Below are positions 9,499 to 18,452 of a stretch of 64,000 bases of DNA, piece after piece; positions within the stretch are counted from its first letter, which is position 1, and each line of letters begins with the position of its first letter. Where the stretch lies: the NCBI GenBank assembly GCA_963827855.1, contig CAWHBY010000002.1, forward strand, positions 2,294,001 through 2,358,000. The letters are read 5' to 3'. Below the pieces are notes generated by a model, which had not been told where the DNA came from, did not search any database, and saw only the letters and a program-made list of their open reading frames with translations. The DNA is from DTPU01 sp963827855. Lineage in GTDB: Bacteria > Planctomycetota > Phycisphaerae > Sedimentisphaerales > Anaerobacaceae. The position numbers and the translations under genes are program-made.

Positions 9499-11473
9499 AT
9501 GAACAGAACGGATGTTGCGCGGTTGAGGCGGAGAACAAAGGATCGGGGCCCCGGCCCCCTCCAGGCACTGGTGTGTCCGCTCCCCCATCTCCCCGACGTC
9601 CCGGTTGCTGGTACAGGCACGGTCGGAGCCGAGCCGGATCGTCAAGAGCCCCATCTGCGCAGCGTCCTCGATGGCCTCGACGAGCCCCTCTTCTCCGTGG
9701 ACACGCGATACCGCTACACGAGCTTCAACAGAAGCCACGCAGCGGTCATGAAGACCCTCTATGGGGCCGACATCCGAATCGGCCAGAGCCTGCTGGAATA
9801 CCAGGCCGTCGCCGAGGATCGGACAAAGGCCAAGGCACATCTGGACCGTGCCCTCAAAGGCGAGCGTACTGTGGAAGAGGCCCACTCGGGCGAAGGAGCC
9901 GCTCGCCGCTACTTCGAGGTCACGCACAGCCCGGTGAGAAGCAGCGACAGTGCGGTCACAGGCGTTGTCGTTCTCGTCCGGGACATCACGGATCGCAAGC
10001 GCAAGGAAGACGAACTGCGGGAGAGCGAGGACCGCTTCAAGCACGTCTTTGACTACTCTGTCATCGGAGAATCTATCACCGCTCCCTCGGCAAGGTGGCT
10101 GTCAACAGGGCTTTTTGCGAGATGCTGGGCTATTCTCAGGAGGAGCTGCAGAGCCGAACCTGGCAGGAGATTACCCACCCCGAGGACCTCGAATTGACCC
10201 AGAGGGAGGTTGACGCGATCTTGTCAGGCGACAAGGCGTCCGCGAGGTTCATCAAAAGATATGTGCACAAGGATGGCTCCACCGTGTGGGCAGACGTATG
10301 CACCTCGCTCCGGCGCAGTAAAGACGGCAAGCCGCTGTACTTCATGACTGCGGTCAGCGATATCACCGAACGAAGGAGGGCCGAGGCAACACTTCACATC
10401 GAGGAATCTCGCAGAGCTGGCATCTACCGGGCCTCGCCCCTGGGCATGGGCATGCTGATCGACAGGGTGTTGGTGGATGTGAACGAACGGTTCTGCACAA
10501 TGACGGGCTTTGCCCTCGATGAGTTGCTCGGACAATCCGCACGGATTCTCTATTGCTGCGAGGAGGACTTTGTCTTTGTGGGCCGCGAGAAGTACGGGCA
10601 GATCCGCGAAAGCGGACTGGGTGTCGTTGAAACACGGTTCAGGCGCAAAAGCGGAGAGATGATCGACGTCCTCCTCAGGTCATGCGCCTCGATCCCGAGG
10701 ATCTCAGTCGGGGGGTCTTGTTCACCGCGACGGACATCACCGAACGCAAGCAGACGGAGCAGAGGATCGCCGGCTACCAGAGGCAACTCAAGTCCCTGGC
10801 CTCGCGACTGACCTTGACCGAGGAGCATCTCAAGCGGACGATTGCCACGCATATACACGATACTCTCAGTCAGACGCTGGCCATGTTGAAGGTCAAGGTC
10901 GGCCTTCTGGGCCAATCGACGGAGGACCCCCGAATCAAGGAAGTCCTGATGGACATATACGAGCATCTCGAAGGCTCGCTTGAGCAGGCCCAGGTCCTGA
11001 CCTCCAGTCTGAGCTATCCAACCTTGAATGTACTCGGTTTCGAGAAGGCCGTGGCCAAATGGCTCAAAGAGGAGATCCAGACCAAGCATGGGTTGGTGAC
11101 CATGTTGGACGACGACGGGCAACCGAAACCTCTGCATCAGGACGTAAAGGCGGTCCTCTTCCGAGCCGTGAGAGAGACCCTGGCCAACGTGGTCAAGCAC
11201 GCACAGGCCCACAGGGTCGATGTCTCCATCAGGCGCGATGAGGGGTCCCTGATCGTCACCTTGCAGGATGACGGCCGGGGCTTCGATCCTGGTCAGGTGC
11301 GAGAACTGGGCATTGCCTCCCAAGGGGGGTTTGGCATTCTCAGTATTCACGAAGCCATGGAAGGCCTGGGCGGCGCACTGACCCTCCAGTCGTGTCCAGG
11401 CAAGGGCTGCAGAGTGGTCCTGGTAGCGCCCCTGAAGCACGAGGCGAAGGACCCGGGAAGGAGTGCGTTGTGA
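9499..11473 (+). CDS. Multi-PAS sensor histidine kinase of the NarX/DegS (HisKA_3) type, with two frameshifts
   Basis: Begins at ATG 9499 (MNRTDVARLRRRTK). It holds three PAS domains: about 45-165 ending VRDITDRKRKEDEL, then one with EMLGYSQEELQSRTW, then one with MTGFALDELLG. A HisKA_3 dimerisation helix follows with HIHDTLSQTLAML (His codon 10856-10858), then an HATPase_c domain with DDGRGFDPG and GGFGILSIHEAMEGLGG. There is no membrane segment, so it is cytoplasmic. The reading frame changes at about 10089-10090 and about 10681. One missing base at each place restores continuous PAS sequence, giving about 658 residues. The stop overlaps the response-regulator start by four bases, so the two form a cognate pair. 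The input signal is unknown. Confidence 0.83.
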
Positions 11474-12117
11474 AGGTCCTGATCGCAGATGACCACGCAA
11501 TCGTCCGGCAGGGACTGGCGTCTCTCTTGGCAAGGCAAGATGGCATGGAGATCGTGGGAGAGGCGGATGACGGCGAGAAGGCAGTCCGGCTGGCCCTGGA
11601 GCTTTCCCCTGATCTGGCGATTCTGGACGTGGGCATGCCTCACCTCAACGGAATTGATGCCGCGCGGCAGATCCTGGCTGCGAGACCCCAAGTGAAGGTG
11701 ATCATCCTGTCCATGCACGTGGACGACACCATCGTCAGCGAGGCCATGAAGGCGGGTTGCGTGGGCTATATCGTGAAGTCGTGCCTGTTGGAGGAGATAG
11801 ACGCGGCTATTGAGGCAGTGAAACGGAATGAGCGGTTTCTCAGTCCACGAGCAGCCAGTGTGGTCGTCAAGAACCTCGTGGCAGCGACGTCTCCGGAATC
11901 CGTCCAGACCAGGAGCGGACTCACGGCTAGAGAACGCCAGGTTCTACAGTTGGTTGCCGAGGGGCAATCCAGCAAGCAAGTCGCCCAACGCCTTGGCCTC
12001 AGCCTCAAGGCCGTGGAGGCAATCCGGCATCGAATCAAGAACAAACTCCACCTGGACAGCGTCGCGGAGCTAACCAAGTGGGCGATCAGCGAAGGCCTCA
12101 CGTCCGTGCAGTTCTAG
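11470..12117 (+). CDS. NarL/FixJ (LuxR-type) response regulator
   Basis: 215 residues. The N-terminal receiver begins VKVLIADDHAIVRQGL, has phospho-acceptor Asp53 in LAILDVGMP and the conserved Lys in GYIVKS. The C-terminal LuxR helix-turn-helix begins LTARERQVLQLVAEGQ and carries SLKAVEAIRHRIKNKL in the recognition region. I choose GTG 11470, which overlaps the kinase stop (GTGA) and has AAGGAG upstream; longer alternatives would run into the kinase. Translational coupling marks it as the partner of the preceding HisKA_3 kinase. Target genes are unknown; the next gene downstream is another kinase after about 500 bases. Confidence 0.93.
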   Translation: MKVLIADDHAIVRQGLASLLARQDGMEIVGEADDGEKAVRLALELSPDLAILDVGMPHLNGIDAARQILAARPQVKVIILSMHVDDTIVSEAMKAGCVGYIVKSCLLEEIDAAIEAVKRNERFLSPRAASVVVKNLVAATSPESVQTRSGLTARERQVLQLVAEGQSSKQVAQRLGLSLKAVEAIRHRIKNKLHLDSVAELTKWAISEGLTSVQF

Positions 12118-12141
12118 CCCGCATTTCTCACAAGTCTTTGG
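12116..12141 (-). repeat. Dispersed repeat, copy A
   Basis: AGCCCGCATTTCTCAC followed by AAGTCTTTGG starts inside the response regulator's stop codon. It is the inverse of copy B at 12341-12370, so A and B bracket about 200 bases. The same sequence recurs at 15238-15266 and 63691-63718. Confidence 0.7.
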
Positions 12142-12340
12142 TTCTGAGCGGTCCGGTTGTCCGGCTGCTGCGTTCTCGGCCCCGTTTGTCCTCAGCGTAC
12201 CGTATTGGGTACGCCTCTGGGCAACCGGGACCTGCGGCCTTGCATCCGGCCAACCCGCCGCGCTCAGAACAGTCTGTCATAGATGCATCAGCCTTCCAGC
12301 CGGCCCAACTCAAGTTCATAGCCTCACTTCTGCCTCCAAC

Positions 12341-12370
12341 GTCCAAAGCCTCGTGAGAAATCCGGGCTAG
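12341..12370 (+). repeat. Dispersed repeat, copy B
   Basis: GTCCAAAGCCTCGTGAGAAA followed by TCCGGGCTAG. Similarity to copy C extends leftward through a CTCACTTCYGCC stretch, so the unit is about 45-50 bases. It is inverted relative to copy A. No gene is seen between A and B. Confidence 0.7.
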
Positions 12371-12449
12371 CGATCGCGAGGCATTCCCGGGCACAGGACC
12401 CAGTGCGAGCACCGCCCCCCAGAGCCGCCACCTCAGCCTGAATCGGTAC

Positions 12450-12484
12450 TACCCTACACCGAATCCCTGCTGGGACGTAGGGTA
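12450..12484. promoter_or_regulatory. Inverted repeat upstream of the dCache histidine kinase
   Basis: TACCCTAC (12450-12457) and GTAGGGTA (12477-12484) form an 8-base perfect inverted repeat with a 19-base spacer, about 150 bases before the kinase start. It could be an operator for the neighbouring response regulator or simply a weak hairpin. The rest of 12142-12634 shows no coding potential that I can support. Confidence 0.3.
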
Positions 12485-12634
12485 ATCCCTATTGATCCCC
12501 GCTGCACGTCATGCCGAGAGAAGGTAGTGGCCGGGGGGCGTCTGACTCCCGGAACCTGTGGCCTGCCCTCCGGACTGTGACTCCGTCTCTGGCCAGGCCT
12601 GGTGGAATGGGTTGTTGAGGCAGAGCTTCTGCGT

Positions 12635-15211
12635 ATGACGCTTCGAAGGAGAGCTCAGTTCGGTTGCCTGGTCTTGGCGGTCCTGATCTGGTTCGGGGGC
12701 TTCTGGCTGTCCATCGCCATGGAGCGGACCGTGCGCCAGGGCATCGGCCAACGGTGCGCAGACTGGGCGAATACGATCCTGAGTCAGACCGACCAGCGGT
12801 TCCACAGCCGCCTGGACGCAGTGCTGGCCCTTGCCCAGCGGACCTCGATTCAGGATGCACTGACCCAGTCGAACCGGCAGTTCGAGGCGATGGTAGGGAT
12901 GGACGCGTACATCCACGACCAGGATGGCCAGTGCACGGCGGCAGGACCGCAGCAGACTTCCCCCTTGATGCGGAGCCTAATCGATGCGCCTCTCTCCGAA
13001 GAACTCCGGATCGCGACGGGAGAACAGTTCTACCAGTCCACGTATGGCTACAAGGTTTTTGCCGAGACCTTTGTGACCAACCGTTACGGGGCCAACGTGG
13101 CCCAGAGCGAGCGGACCTCGGACTACTATCAGGCCGACGAGTCGTGGTGGCAGGAGGCAGCCCGGGTTGGCCTCTACCTGGGACCGGTCGTGTACGAGGC
13201 CAGCGCCGGCGTGCATGCGGTGGAGATCGGCAAGCGGATCGACGATCCCGGCGGAGCCCTGCTCGGCGTCATGAAGTGTGTTCTGGACATCCGTGACATC
13301 GTGGCCCAGGTCCGCCTTGAGCAGAACAAGGTAGCCTCTGCCGGCGGCCGCATCGCCCTGGTGGACGAAGCGGGAAAAGCCGTCGATCCGTCGTCGGTGT
13401 GGTCCGGGCTTGAGGCCCTGACTTCGACCCTTAGGCGAACAGGGCAGCAGAATGGGTACGTGGTGTGTACGGCAGCCACCCAGGACACCTCACGCCTGGT
13501 GGCATTTGCCCGGTCCCAGGCCCCGGATCGTGGTGCGGCCATGGGGTGGACCCTGGTGATCGAGTACCCGACCCGATGTATCTTCGCACCCGTGATCCGG
13601 CTGGGCTACCTCCTGGTGGCAGTGACCAGCATAGCCGGCGTAGCCATTGCGCTGATGACCTATGCCGTGCTGTCGGCCCTGATTCGACCGATCGACCGCC
13701 TGCACCAGGCTGTGGCCCGCACGTGCGGCGGGGAAAGACCTGGCGCGGGAGGCGAGGTAAGATCGGTACTCGGCTCATTCGAGAAGATCTCCGAAGACCT
13801 CGGAGAGGCCACCCGGATGGTAGGCGAACTCCAGCGGGAGATCGAGGTGCGGACGCGGGCTGAACGGGTCCTGTCGGCCAGAGAACATGAACTGAACACG
13901 GCGCACGACCAGTTGAACCAGATCCTCAGTGCCGTCGCGCCACTTTGCGTGGTCGGCTGGGACTATCGGATCGTGGTGGCCAACGACGCCCTGTGTGCGT
14001 GGTTGGGCCTCGCACACGACGCGGTGCAGGGGAGGCGGTGCTATGAAGTCATGCCTCAGCCCCGTTGCCTGCACGCCGACTGCCCGATTCCACGGCTCAT
14101 GGCGCGGCCGGAGGCATTTCAGTACGAGACCAGCTTCGAGCACCCAGGGGGGCGTTCTACCCACGCGATGGTCCGGGCCACGCCCTACCGAGTGGCCCAT
14201 CAGGCCGACCTGACGGGAACAGTCCTGACGTTCATGGACATCAGCGACCACAAGCGGGCCGAACAGGCCATTCGGGACACCAACGCACAACTCGAAGACG
14301 CCAACAGGGACCTGATGGAGATGCAGAGCCAGATCATCCAGAGCGAGAAGCTGGCCTCCCTCGGCCAACTCGCTGCCGGGGTGGCCCACGAGATGAACAC
14401 CCCGGTGGGCTTTGTGGCCAGCAACTTCGAGACTCTCCAGAACTACATGGCCAAGTTGCTGGACCTGTTGCACCAGTACGAGACGTTGGCGGAAGCGGTT
14501 GAGGACGGCCTGCGAGAAAGGCGATTGGAGATCCTCAACCACATCAAGCATATCCGCAAGGACCTCAAGATCGACTTCCTCTTGGACGACATCGGGAGCC
14601 TGTTCGGTGAATCCAGAGAGGGCCTCCAGAGGGTTACGGAGATCGTCCAGAACCTGAGAGACTTCTCGCGGGTCGATCAGGTGAGGGAACTGGACCACCA
14701 CAACCTCAACGACAGCATTAGGGCAACCCTGATCGTGGCCCGAAACGAAATCAAGCACGATGCCGAGGTCGTGCTTGACCTGGGCGACATCCCGCAGATC
14801 CGGTGTCGGGCGGGCCAGATCAACCAAGTCATACTCAATATCCTGGTCAATGCGGTCCAGGCCCTCCGATCGCAGGGCCGCCGGGAGAAAGGCACCATCA
14901 CCATCCGGACTGCCTTGGAGGGGGATCAGGTGGTCTGTCAGATCACCGACGATGGGCCCGGCATCCCACCAGAGATCATCAACAAGGTCTTTGATCCGTT
15001 CTTCACGACCAAGCCGGTGGGCAAGGGGACCGGTCTGGGACTCAGCATCTCACACGACCTCATCGTCAACAAGCACAAAGGTCAGTTGGTTGTGGAGAGT
15101 CCTCCCGGTCAGGGGGCATGCTTCACAATCAGATTACCTCAAACCCCCTGCCAGGAAGCAACGCAGGAGTGCCCCTCGGCAGTGCCGACCGCGCCGGGCG
15201 ATAGGGTCTAG
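12635..15211 (+). CDS. Membrane sensor histidine kinase, dCache-HAMP-PAS-HisKA-HATPase
   Basis: 858 residues. One membrane helix at about 10-30 (FGCLVLAVLIWFGGFWLSI) and another at about 322-348 flank a ~290-residue extracytoplasmic region with dCache-like features. A HAMP-like linker, a PAS domain (about 425-545, with the odd CYEVMPQPRCLHADCP four-Cys segment), a coiled coil and the kinase core follow. The H-box is LAAGVAHEMNTP with His585; the N-box is near 730 (QVILNILVNAVQAL); G boxes are DDGPGIPPEI and GKGTGLGLSISHDL. The Cys-rich PAS segment could hold a metal or redox centre, which is inference. No receiver lies beside it. The start is uncertain: ATG 12635 is the best ATG, and an in-frame GTG at 12602 is also possible. 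Confidence 0.85.
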   Translation: MTLRRRAQFGCLVLAVLIWFGGFWLSIAMERTVRQGIGQRCADWANTILSQTDQRFHSRLDAVLALAQRTSIQDALTQSNRQFEAMVGMDAYIHDQDGQCTAAGPQQTSPLMRSLIDAPLSEELRIATGEQFYQSTYGYKVFAETFVTNRYGANVAQSERTSDYYQADESWWQEAARVGLYLGPVVYEASAGVHAVEIGKRIDDPGGALLGVMKCVLDIRDIVAQVRLEQNKVASAGGRIALVDEAGKAVDPSSVWSGLEALTSTLRRTGQQNGYVVCTAATQDTSRLVAFARSQAPDRGAAMGWTLVIEYPTRCIFAPVIRLGYLLVAVTSIAGVAIALMTYAVLSALIRPIDRLHQAVARTCGGERPGAGGEVRSVLGSFEKISEDLGEATRMVGELQREIEVRTRAERVLSAREHELNTAHDQLNQILSAVAPLCVVGWDYRIVVANDALCAWLGLAHDAVQGRRCYEVMPQPRCLHADCPIPRLMARPEAFQYETSFEHPGGRSTHAMVRATPYRVAHQADLTGTVLTFMDISDHKRAEQAIRDTNAQLEDANRDLMEMQSQIIQSEKLASLGQLAAGVAHEMNTPVGFVASNFETLQNYMAKLLDLLHQYETLAEAVEDGLRERRLEILNHIKHIRKDLKIDFLLDDIGSLFGESREGLQRVTEIVQNLRDFSRVDQVRELDHHNLNDSIRATLIVARNEIKHDAEVVLDLGDIPQIRCRAGQINQVILNILVNAVQALRSQGRREKGTITIRTALEGDQVVCQITDDGPGIPPEIINKVFDPFFTTKPVGKGTGLGLSISHDLIVNKHKGQLVVESPPGQGACFTIRLPQTPCQEATQECPSAVPTAPGDRV

Positions 15212-15237
15212 CCTACAGACTCACTTCCGCCGTGTAC

Positions 15238-15266
15238 GTCCAAAGCCTTGTGAGAAATGCAGGCTA
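15238..15266 (+). repeat. Dispersed repeat, copy C
   Basis: GTCCAAAGCCTTGTGAGAAA followed by TGCAGGCTAG, about 26 bases after the kinase stop. It is closely related to copies A, B and D. Its left flank (CTCACTTCCGCC) also matches copy B. Confidence 0.7.
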
Positions 15267-15395
15267 GAATCGGTCTTGAACCGCAGCGCGGCCCCCGAAT
15301 CCTCGAAGAAGGTGGTTGACATGGTAGCACGAAATGTGCATTTGTATGCGCATGCGTTCAACTATGTCTTGGAACCATCCACGGAGGATTGCATC

Positions 15396-16319
15396 ATGAA
15401 GAGGCTGGTTTGGTCAGTGGCGATCGGTGGGCTTCTGGCAAGCGGGCTCTGGGCAGCAGAGGCTGTCCCTGTATCGCATGCCCAGTTCCAGGCCGTGAAT
15501 GCCAAGGGGGAGCAGGTCCATTCCCAGAGCGATAGGGTAGTCCTGGAGGGGACCGTCCTGAACAACTCAGGTGACTTGCTCGACCCGACCGTCAACGACA
15601 CGATCACCACGCCCTTCAACCTGGGAGGCCAATGGCAGATCTACGTCCAGGGTGAGGCCGGAGATCACGCAGGGACTGCCGTCTTCATGGCCCAGTTGTA
15701 CAACAACCTGCCCTGGATACAGCCCGACGGCGGGTACACGAATCAGCAGTTTGTCGCGGAGCTGACTCGGCTCAACGCCGCCCAGTTTGCCCCGGGCGAC
15801 AGGGTCCGCGTCACGGGCTACTTCCTGTCCTATGCAGGGAAGAACAACATCAACGAACAGCACAGCAACAACCCGGACCATGACTTCACCATCGAGCTGC
15901 TGGCCAGGGGCCTGGGCCTGCCCAGCCCTGAAATGGTGCGCCTGGATCAGCTCAAGGACGCAGTGGACCGCTTCCTCTTCGATGCCCAGCACGCGTCAGG
16001 CTGCGAGTACTACCAGGGCCGACTGGTCAAGATCCCTGCCGTCCATTTCGTGGACCCCAACGCCTGGGGGCCCAACGCCCAACTGCTGGTCACGGACGGT
16101 ATCCGCACCTTCCCGGTCAGAATGGGACGAGGCAGCGGGATCTACGCCGGCTCCTACAACCTGACCGAGCCCTTTGACGTGATCGGGATCATGGACCAGG
16201 AGAGCACGGACCTCAAGGCCGGCTACAGGCTATGGGTGCCGGATTATGACGGCAACGGCCGGGTCCTGGCCAGCCTTGAATACCGGCTGGCAGACCGGGC
16301 TCAAGACACAGCCCAGTAG
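15396..16319 (+). CDS. Secreted protein of unknown function, first gene of the ECF transporter operon
   Basis: 307 residues with a signal peptide (MKRLVWSVAIGGLLASGLWA, cleavage near AEAVP). ATG 15396 has GGAGGA 7 bases upstream. The mature part appears all-beta: VVLEGTVLNNSGDLLDP, a GGQWQIYVQGEAGDHAG strand pair, and RVRVTGYFLSYAGKNNINEQ, then a second similar half ending DYDGNGRVLASLEY. The phrases recall OB-fold-like secreted domains, but I do not recognise the family with confidence. It lies 48 bases before a pseudopilin gene and upstream of ECF transporter genes. A role in capturing or presenting the transported ligand outside the membrane is possible but unproven. Confidence 0.7.
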   Translation: MKRLVWSVAIGGLLASGLWAAEAVPVSHAQFQAVNAKGEQVHSQSDRVVLEGTVLNNSGDLLDPTVNDTITTPFNLGGQWQIYVQGEAGDHAGTAVFMAQLYNNLPWIQPDGGYTNQQFVAELTRLNAAQFAPGDRVRVTGYFLSYAGKNNINEQHSNNPDHDFTIELLARGLGLPSPEMVRLDQLKDAVDRFLFDAQHASGCEYYQGRLVKIPAVHFVDPNAWGPNAQLLVTDGIRTFPVRMGRGSGIYAGSYNLTEPFDVIGIMDQESTDLKAGYRLWVPDYDGNGRVLASLEYRLADRAQDTAQ

Positions 16320-16367
16320 AACTCAATGACATGCACGGTTGGCTCGGGGCCAGCCAGGAGATCCGCA

Positions 16368-17033
16368 ATGGATGGATGTGCCCATCACGCAGGGCGACTG
16401 GCCTTCACCCTGATTGAGATCCTGGTGGTGATCGCAGTGGTCACCCTGTTGATGGCCATCCTGTTGCCCGTCATGGGCAAGGCCCGGCTGCAGGCCAAGG
16501 TCCTGACCGTGAGCGCAGAGCTGCGGGACATCGGCCTGGCCCTGGAGGCCTATTCCATGGACAACAACGGCCTGTATCCCCCCACGCGCGTGGACTGCAT
16601 GTTGGGCGGGCACTTCTACCAGTTGCCCCTGGAGCTGGTGCCAGGCAGGTACCTTCCTGCTCCGGACCCAGGCACGTTCCTGGCCGTAGGGATCGAGGAC
16701 CGGTTCAACCGGGGCTACACCTACAAGTACCGGTCCGTGGGGACCCTGATCTACAACAGAACGACGATCATGAAGGAAGGGGCAAGCCTGTGGGTGCCGG
16801 ACGGCTTTCCCTACGGCGATGCCAACGATGGCCAGTGGTACGCCAGTCCCAGCCAGTGTCCCGTCAGTTGGGTCCTGTTCAGCATAGGTCCCGGCTTTGA
16901 CGACAAAGAGGAACTCCGTCTCAAGCAGTCGAATTACCCCGTGCCCAGGGCCACCTGGTTTGACCCCGGGACCAAGAAAGGCGTGATCGTTCGTATTCGC
17001 CTGGCCAACGGGACCCAGATAGGATCGTTCTGA
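16368..17033 (+). CDS. Pseudopilin-like protein with prepilin-type cleavage motif
   Basis: 221 residues. The leader ends in RLAFTLIEILVVIAVVTLL, the class III prepilin-peptidase motif with Glu at position +5 of the mature protein, followed by MAILLPVMGKARLQAK. The C-terminal domain resembles other planctomycete GspG/H-like proteins (ELRDIGLALEAYSMDNNGLY). ATG 16368 has AGGAG at good spacing; an in-frame ATG at 16326 is less likely. Its stop codon shares one base with the start of the ECF S-component gene (TGATG), so translation is coupled. The protein probably sits in the inner membrane with its globular part outside. Why such a protein is co-translated with a vitamin- or metal-type importer is unexplained. 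Confidence 0.85.
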   Translation: MDGCAHHAGRLAFTLIEILVVIAVVTLLMAILLPVMGKARLQAKVLTVSAELRDIGLALEAYSMDNNGLYPPTRVDCMLGGHFYQLPLELVPGRYLPAPDPGTFLAVGIEDRFNRGYTYKYRSVGTLIYNRTTIMKEGASLWVPDGFPYGDANDGQWYASPSQCPVSWVLFSIGPGFDDKEELRLKQSNYPVPRATWFDPGTKKGVIVRIRLANGTQIGSF

Positions 17034-17587
17034 TGAGAAGTCACCTTTCCCCCCACGATCTGGCCTACTGCGGCGTGTTCGGGGCAGCGGCCCTGCTCAT
17101 GCCGCCCCTCTTCCATCTGGTACGCCTGGGGCACGTCTTCATGCCCATGTACCTGCCGCTCGTGGCCCTGGCGTTCTTCGTCCGGCCCGTGCCCGCGGCA
17201 GTGACCGCGTTCCTCGTGCCGGTCCTCTCCGGCGGAGTGACAGGCATGCCGCCTTTCTACCCACCCGTGGCGGCCTTCATGGCCATCGAGCTGGCAGTCA
17301 TGGCCGCCCTGATTGCAGCCCTCGTGACGTGGCGGCCCCGGATCAATGCGTGGCTCGTCCTAGTCCCGGTGCTCCTCCTCGGTCGGGTCCTCTACGTGGG
17401 GCTGGTCTACGCATTCTCGCTGGTCATCGAACTTCCGGCTGGCTTTCTGGCAGGTCTGTCGTTTCTGGCAGGTTGGCCCGGAATCGTCCTGATGATCGTG
17501 ACCGTTCCCCCCCTGGCCATGCTTCGTAGGGGCCTGACAAGGACCTCATTTGCACCTGGGCCAGAAGGAGCGACGGATGACCGCTGA
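17033..17587 (+). CDS. ECF transporter S component (substrate-binding membrane subunit), ligand unknown
   Basis: 184 residues, very hydrophobic, with about six membrane helices, the usual size and topology of ECF S components. It begins MRSHLSPHDLAYCGVFGAAA and contains PPFYPPVAAFMAIELAVMAA in the middle, as in BioY/ThiT-like folds. Start ATG 17033 overlaps the pseudopilin stop by one base. The T and A subunits follow within 120 bases, which is the main support for the S assignment, since S components share little sequence. The ligand (vitamin, metal or other micronutrient) cannot be read from sequence and no riboswitch is visible upstream of the operon. Confidence 0.75.
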   Translation: MRSHLSPHDLAYCGVFGAAALLMPPLFHLVRLGHVFMPMYLPLVALAFFVRPVPAAVTAFLVPVLSGGVTGMPPFYPPVAAFMAIELAVMAALIAALVTWRPRINAWLVLVPVLLLGRVLYVGLVYAFSLVIELPAGFLAGLSFLAGWPGIVLMIVTVPPLAMLRRGLTRTSFAPGPEGATDDR

Positions 17588-17678
17588 CGCGAAGGTGGCC
17601 TTCTTTGATGGCATCACCGCGTGTCATGAGGACCAGGAGCGATACCTGGTATCCGGGATCTGGGAGCCTTCGAAGTAG
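17577..17678 (+). pseudogene. 33-residue ORF, possible remnant of a class I SAM-dependent methyltransferase
   Basis: ATG 17577 overlaps the end of the S-component gene, has AAGGAG upstream, and encodes only 33 residues. The first part (AKVAFFDGITA) resembles the N-terminus of small class I methyltransferases (FFDGIAEKWD type), and the last part (EDQERYLVSGIWE) resembles a C-terminal strand. This suggests the middle was lost in frame. The resemblance is from memory and short. It may instead be an unrelated leader peptide that couples translation of the T component 12 bases downstream. Confidence 0.35.
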
Positions 17679-17690
17679 AAAGGTGGGACA

Positions 17691-18452
17691 ATGCAGACAT
17701 CCTGGCACGATACCCTTGGCAGCGGTCACGGGCTTGTCAGCCGGCTCGCCCCACAGGTCCGCCTCATGGCCGGCGTCGGCCTGTTCTCTGCTTGCATGGT
17801 GGCACCCACAGCGACGATGCCGGGGGTCGCCATCGTCACGGCAACGACGCTGTCGTGGGTCATCGCTTGTGGCTCGCCACCGCGTAGGGTGCGGTCCTTT
17901 GCCCTGTTCGGACTGGCGGTCTTCTTGCCGTACCTTCTGCTCGTGCCGTTGATCCGGTCAGGGAATTGCGGCCAGCCAGGGGCGTGGAGGTCCGCAATCT
18001 TTCCACCGTGGGGCATCTTCCTGCACGGAATGGCTGGCATGCTCGTCTCAACGTCGACCGCGACAAGCCTGAGCCCGAGTGACCTCCGCCGTGGGATGCT
18101 CGCCCTGCCCGTGCCAGGCATCGTATCCGCGATCCTGCTCCAGATCCTGCACCAGACCTCCGAGCTGGCATACGAGACCCGGCGCGTAGCGGCGGCCATC
18201 GCCGTGCGCGGGGCCTCGAACGGCTGGCGAACCTCGATCCGGCTGTTGTCGTCCCTGCCCAGGGTCTGGCTGCCGCGGGTCCTTGTCCGGGCCGACAGGG
18301 TGGCAGCCGCCATGGAACTCAGGGGCTACTGCGAGGTCGATCCGAGGGCCTACGGCCGATGCTCCATGACGGGAGCCGATGCCACCGTCCTCGCAGTGAC
18401 AGTCGGGGTCCTCGCGTTGGCCGTGGTACTCCGCCGTGGGGGAATCGGATGA
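17691..18452 (+). CDS. ECF transporter T component (EcfT/CbiQ family)
   Basis: 253 residues with about five membrane helices and the two coupling-helix motifs of EcfT: ETRRVAAAIAVRGAS and VRADRVAAAMELRGYC (the A-R-G type signatures that contact the ATPases). ATG 17691 follows AGGTGGG. The stop TGA overlaps the ATPase start by four bases (ATGA). It transmits ATP hydrolysis to movement of the S component in the membrane. Confidence 0.88.
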   Translation: MQTSWHDTLGSGHGLVSRLAPQVRLMAGVGLFSACMVAPTATMPGVAIVTATTLSWVIACGSPPRRVRSFALFGLAVFLPYLLLVPLIRSGNCGQPGAWRSAIFPPWGIFLHGMAGMLVSTSTATSLSPSDLRRGMLALPVPGIVSAILLQILHQTSELAYETRRVAAAIAVRGASNGWRTSIRLLSSLPRVWLPRVLVRADRVAAAMELRGYCEVDPRAYGRCSMTGADATVLAVTVGVLALAVVLRRGGIG

